This document shows, piece after piece, positions 61,812-64,000 of a stretch of DNA of 64,000 nt. Position numbers and translations under genes: made by a program. Source of the stretch: Rhodocytophaga rosea. GTDB lineage: Bacteria; Bacteroidota; Bacteroidia; Cytophagales; 172606-1. The stretch covers positions 1,509,501-1,573,500 of the forward strand of contig NZ_CP048222.1 in NCBI RefSeq assembly GCF_010119975.1, given 5' to 3'. Under the pieces are notes generated by a model that saw only the letters and a list, made by a program, of their open reading frames with translations, ran no database searches and was not told the DNA's origin. Within the stretch, counting starts at the first letter, position 1; each line of letters starts with the position of its first letter.

Positions 61812-64000
61812 ATGATCAAGTGCAGCTTACTTATAATACTTTTTATCTTATCCACTACAGATGCACTACCTGCATCTGTAGTGGATAGTTTAATGCTAAA
61901 ACTGAAGCTTTATCAGAATAAAGACACAGGGAGGGTTAATCTTTTAAATGAACTAAGTTCTCAATATCAATGGACTGATTTTTATAAATCACTTGAATAT
62001 GCAGAGCAATCGCTTATGTTAGCGAAAAAGCTATCATTCAAAAAAGGAGAAGCTACCGCCAACTATCGTTTGTCCCATTGCTATTGGGCCCTAGGCGATG
62101 GGGAAATAGCGATCGGCAAAGGACTCGAAGCAGTAAAAATTGCCCAACAGGAGAAACTGACAATTATACTAGGCGAAACTTATAGGATATTAGCCATGTG
62201 TTACCGGGACCAGCAACAAATAGGGCAAGCCAAATCCTACATCCGGCAAGCGGAAATATTAGCAAGGCAATCAAATAACTGGGATTTGTTAGCCCGGGTG
62301 TATAACATGGCTGGTGTCATCGAGTATATGGCAAACAATTTTGATAACGCTCTATTGCTCTATCATAAAGCATTATCCGTATCAGAAGAACATCCCACCT
62401 CTAAATTTCATCTCTCCCAGGCACTTTCTAATATTGGAGAGTACTATTTGAACAGAGACATTGATAGAAGTATAGGTTATTTTAACCAAGCCTTAATAAG
62501 TGCTAAAGAAAACAACAACCGGTCAGCACAAGCGGGAATCATGGCAGATCTGGGTAAAACCTATACAATGAAAAGTAATTTTGCAGAGGCACAATCATGG
62601 CTGGATTCATCTTTAGCGCTCGCTCAGGAGTTAGGTCTGAAAAGGGTGGTCAGATATGCTTACTTTCACCTGGCTGATCTAAAATCTCATCAAGGAAGAA
62701 CAGTGGAGTCCCTGGAATACATGAAAGAGTATTATGAGGTAAATCAAAGTCTTCTGAACATTTCAAAAACCAGACAGATTGTGGAGCTGGAAAACCAGTA
62801 TGAATCCCAAAGAAAGGAGCAACGTATACAATTACTTGAACAGGAACGCCGGATTGGGCTAATCTGGAAGTATGTGTTAATTTTTGGTTCGGTATTGAGT
62901 CTTACTTCGTTGCTCATTATTTATAGGCTGCAAAGCCTTAGAACAAAAAAAGCAAAAGAATTACTCCTCACGCAAGCCTCATTAACAACTCAATTGCAAG
63001 AAACCGATCTGCTCAAATCACGGTTTTTTGCCAATATTTCCCACGAATTCAGAACTCCGTTATCACTGATTCTAGCTTCTGTTGAAGAAAAATTAAGTAA
63101 ACCAGCCAAGAATGCTGCCGAGCAAAAAAGTTTTTTCTTAATACAGCGAAATGCCCATCGTCTGCTTGATCTGGTAAACCAGCTCTTAGACCTATCAAAA
63201 CTTGAAGCAGGTAAATTGCAACTTCAACCGAAACAGGGAAATCTGCAAGCTTTTATCCAGCTACTGTGTGCTTCCTTTGATTCACTGGCAGAAATCAGGG
63301 GGATTCAATTTTCTAAACACATTCACCTCAATAATTCCTATGCCTGGTTTGATGATGACAAATTGGAAAAGATCATTGGAAATATTTTGTTCAATGCTTT
63401 TAAATTTACCCCGGCCGGTGGAAGTGTCAGTTTGTCAATTGATAATTTACCCCATTCGGAAGAACTGATAATCAGTATAGCTGACACCGGAAAAGGAATC
63501 ACAAAAGAAGAACAGGAACATATATTTACCCCGTTTTATCAGTCCCAATACATTGTGGAAGAGGGCTTAGCCGGAACCGGATTGGGACTTTCTCTCGTGC
63601 AAGAGCTTGTCAACTTGCATAAAGGTAAAATCCACCTGGAGAGTATGCCCGAAAAAGGAACTACCATTACCGTACAATTACCTTTACAACCTATGGGCTG
63701 CACTACTCTCTTAGAGGAAACTCCAGTGGCGCCACCCTCTATGGAGCACTATAAGCGTAGGGTTGATACAAGAACGCCAGAGCAAAAAGTTGATACGATA
63801 CACCTTGAAGAAGCTGCTTCCCTGCTGGTGATAGAAGATAATCCGGACCTGCGAGGCTTTATAGCTGCTAGCTTTAGAAATCAGTTTACCATACATACGG
63901 CAAAGGATGGAGAAGAAGGCTGGCAAATAGCCGTTGAGCGCATGCCTGACCTGATTGTTTCTGATGTGATGATGCCAGCCTTGAACGGTGTCGCGTTAAC
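61812..64000 (+). CDS. Hybrid two-component histidine kinase with TPR sensor (N-terminal part)
   Basis: Open from the ATG at 61812 to the right edge; at least 729 residues. A signal peptide (CSLLIILFILSTTDALPAS) is followed by about ten TPR-like repeats facing the periplasm, one transmembrane helix (about 357-377, YVLIFGSVLSLTSLLIIY), a coiled linker, HisKA with phospho-acceptor in FFANISHEFRTPLSLIL, and an ATPase domain with N, G1 and G2 boxes (IIGNILFNAFKFTPAGGSVS, ISIADTGKGITKEE, GTGLGLSLVQELVNLHKG). A receiver domain begins LLVIEDNPDLRGFIAASF with phospho-Asp in LIVSDVMMPALNG. A DNA-binding domain may follow outside, as in HTCS proteins; no target gene is obvious. Confidence 0.9.
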   Translation, partial: MIKCSLLIILFILSTTDALPASVVDSLMLKLKLYQNKDTGRVNLLNELSSQYQWTDFYKSLEYAEQSLMLAKKLSFKKGEATANYRLSHCYWALGDGEIAIGKGLEAVKIAQQEKLTIILGETYRILAMCYRDQQQIGQAKSYIRQAEILARQSNNWDLLARVYNMAGVIEYMANNFDNALLLYHKALSVSEEHPTSKFHLSQALSNIGEYYLNRDIDRSIGYFNQALISAKENNNRSAQAGIMADLGKTYTMKSNFAEAQSWLDSSLALAQELGLKRVVRYAYFHLADLKSHQGRTVESLEYMKEYYEVNQSLLNISKTRQIVELENQYESQRKEQRIQLLEQERRIGLIWKYVLIFGSVLSLTSLLIIYRLQSLRTKKAKELLLTQASLTTQLQETDLLKSRFFANISHEFRTPLSLILASVEEKLSKPAKNAAEQKSFFLIQRNAHRLLDLVNQLLDLSKLEAGKLQLQPKQGNLQAFIQLLCASFDSLAEIRGIQFSKHIHLNNSYAWFDDDKLEKIIGNILFNAFKFTPAGGSVSLSIDNLPHSEELIISIADTGKGITKEEQEHIFTPFYQSQYIVEEGLAGTGLGLSLVQELVNLHKGKIHLESMPEKGTTITVQLPLQPMGCTTLLEETPVAPPSMEHYKRRVDTRTPEQKVDTIHLEEAASLLVIEDNPDLRGFIAASFRNQFTIHTAKDGEEGWQIAVERMPDLIVSDVMMPALNGVAL

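Noticed and set aside
42600-64000. attR copy of the tRNA-Arg 3' end
   Set aside because: Reading both strands I found no second copy of the T-arm and acceptor sequence, so no island right end is claimed.
1-64000. CRISPR arrays and rRNA operons
   Set aside because: No regularly spaced short repeats of CRISPR type and no 16S/23S segments were seen. The repeated palindromes at 45-49 kb are too long and too irregular for CRISPR.

Overview
The window reads as chromosome of a free-living member of the Bacteroidota, order Cytophagales. Evidence: the type IX secretion translocon gene sprA, a T9SS C-terminal sorting domain, a SusC/SusD pair, GH144-type glycoside hydrolase architecture, DUF4837 and DUF5777 proteins, few Shine-Dalgarno sequences and many lipoprotein signals. 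Both ends are open: sprA runs off the left edge and a hybrid two-component kinase runs off the right.

Left part (1-31.9 kb), a housekeeping and envelope backbone. maeB-ruvA-sprA on the minus strand, then a minus-strand block of DUF4837 lipoprotein, LysM lytic transglycosylase, gatA, tatA and a YkvA-like protein. murF converges with a 509-residue orphan. A T9SS cargo protein with VCBS repeats, a thioredoxin/NHL lipoprotein, two tandem 53-residue membrane proteins (below common ORF cut-offs), and an ECF sigma factor overlapping a trans-envelope barrel protein follow. A four-gene run (OB-fold, mono-haem c-type, YceI, DUF5777 barrel), an M14 peptidase, a PBP4-type carboxypeptidase, a TIM-barrel protein and an FAD oxidoreductase complete it.

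Middle (32-42.1 kb): a polysaccharide utilisation locus (SusC, SusD, LamG lipoprotein, PF10091/GH144-type enzyme), probably for beta-1,2-glucan; a divergent HxlR regulator/NmrA reductase pair; and a stand-alone class III cyclase.

Accessory region (42.5-50.4 kb): tRNA-Arg(TCT), a terminator, and a tyrosine recombinase, then an array that looks like integron gene cassettes. At least four imperfect palindromes of about 90-97 bp resemble attC sites and separate small minus-strand genes (Imm7-like immunity protein, a two-TM protein, a DUF6843 protein). For two cassettes, the bases in front of the gene are complementary to the first bases of the site behind it, which is the signature of integron cassettes. 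One site is split by an ORF-less group II intron with a recognisable domain V. An IS110-family element, with a candidate bridge RNA in its 5' leader, abuts another site. IS5 and IS630 elements flank the array. No IntI-type integrase is visible, so this is best described as a CALIN-like array (attC cluster lacking an integron integrase).

Right part (50.6-64 kb): a sugar-phosphate isomerase-like lipoprotein and a molybdenum aldehyde oxidoreductase operon (paoABC type). Then comes a decayed, gene-poor stretch with a frameshifted IS3-family remnant, an ankyrin protein, and a HAD hydrolase gene split by a second IS630 element. A TPR hybrid histidine kinase follows. Both IS630 elements have their transposase divided at an A7 run in the correct phase for -1 ribosomal frameshifting.
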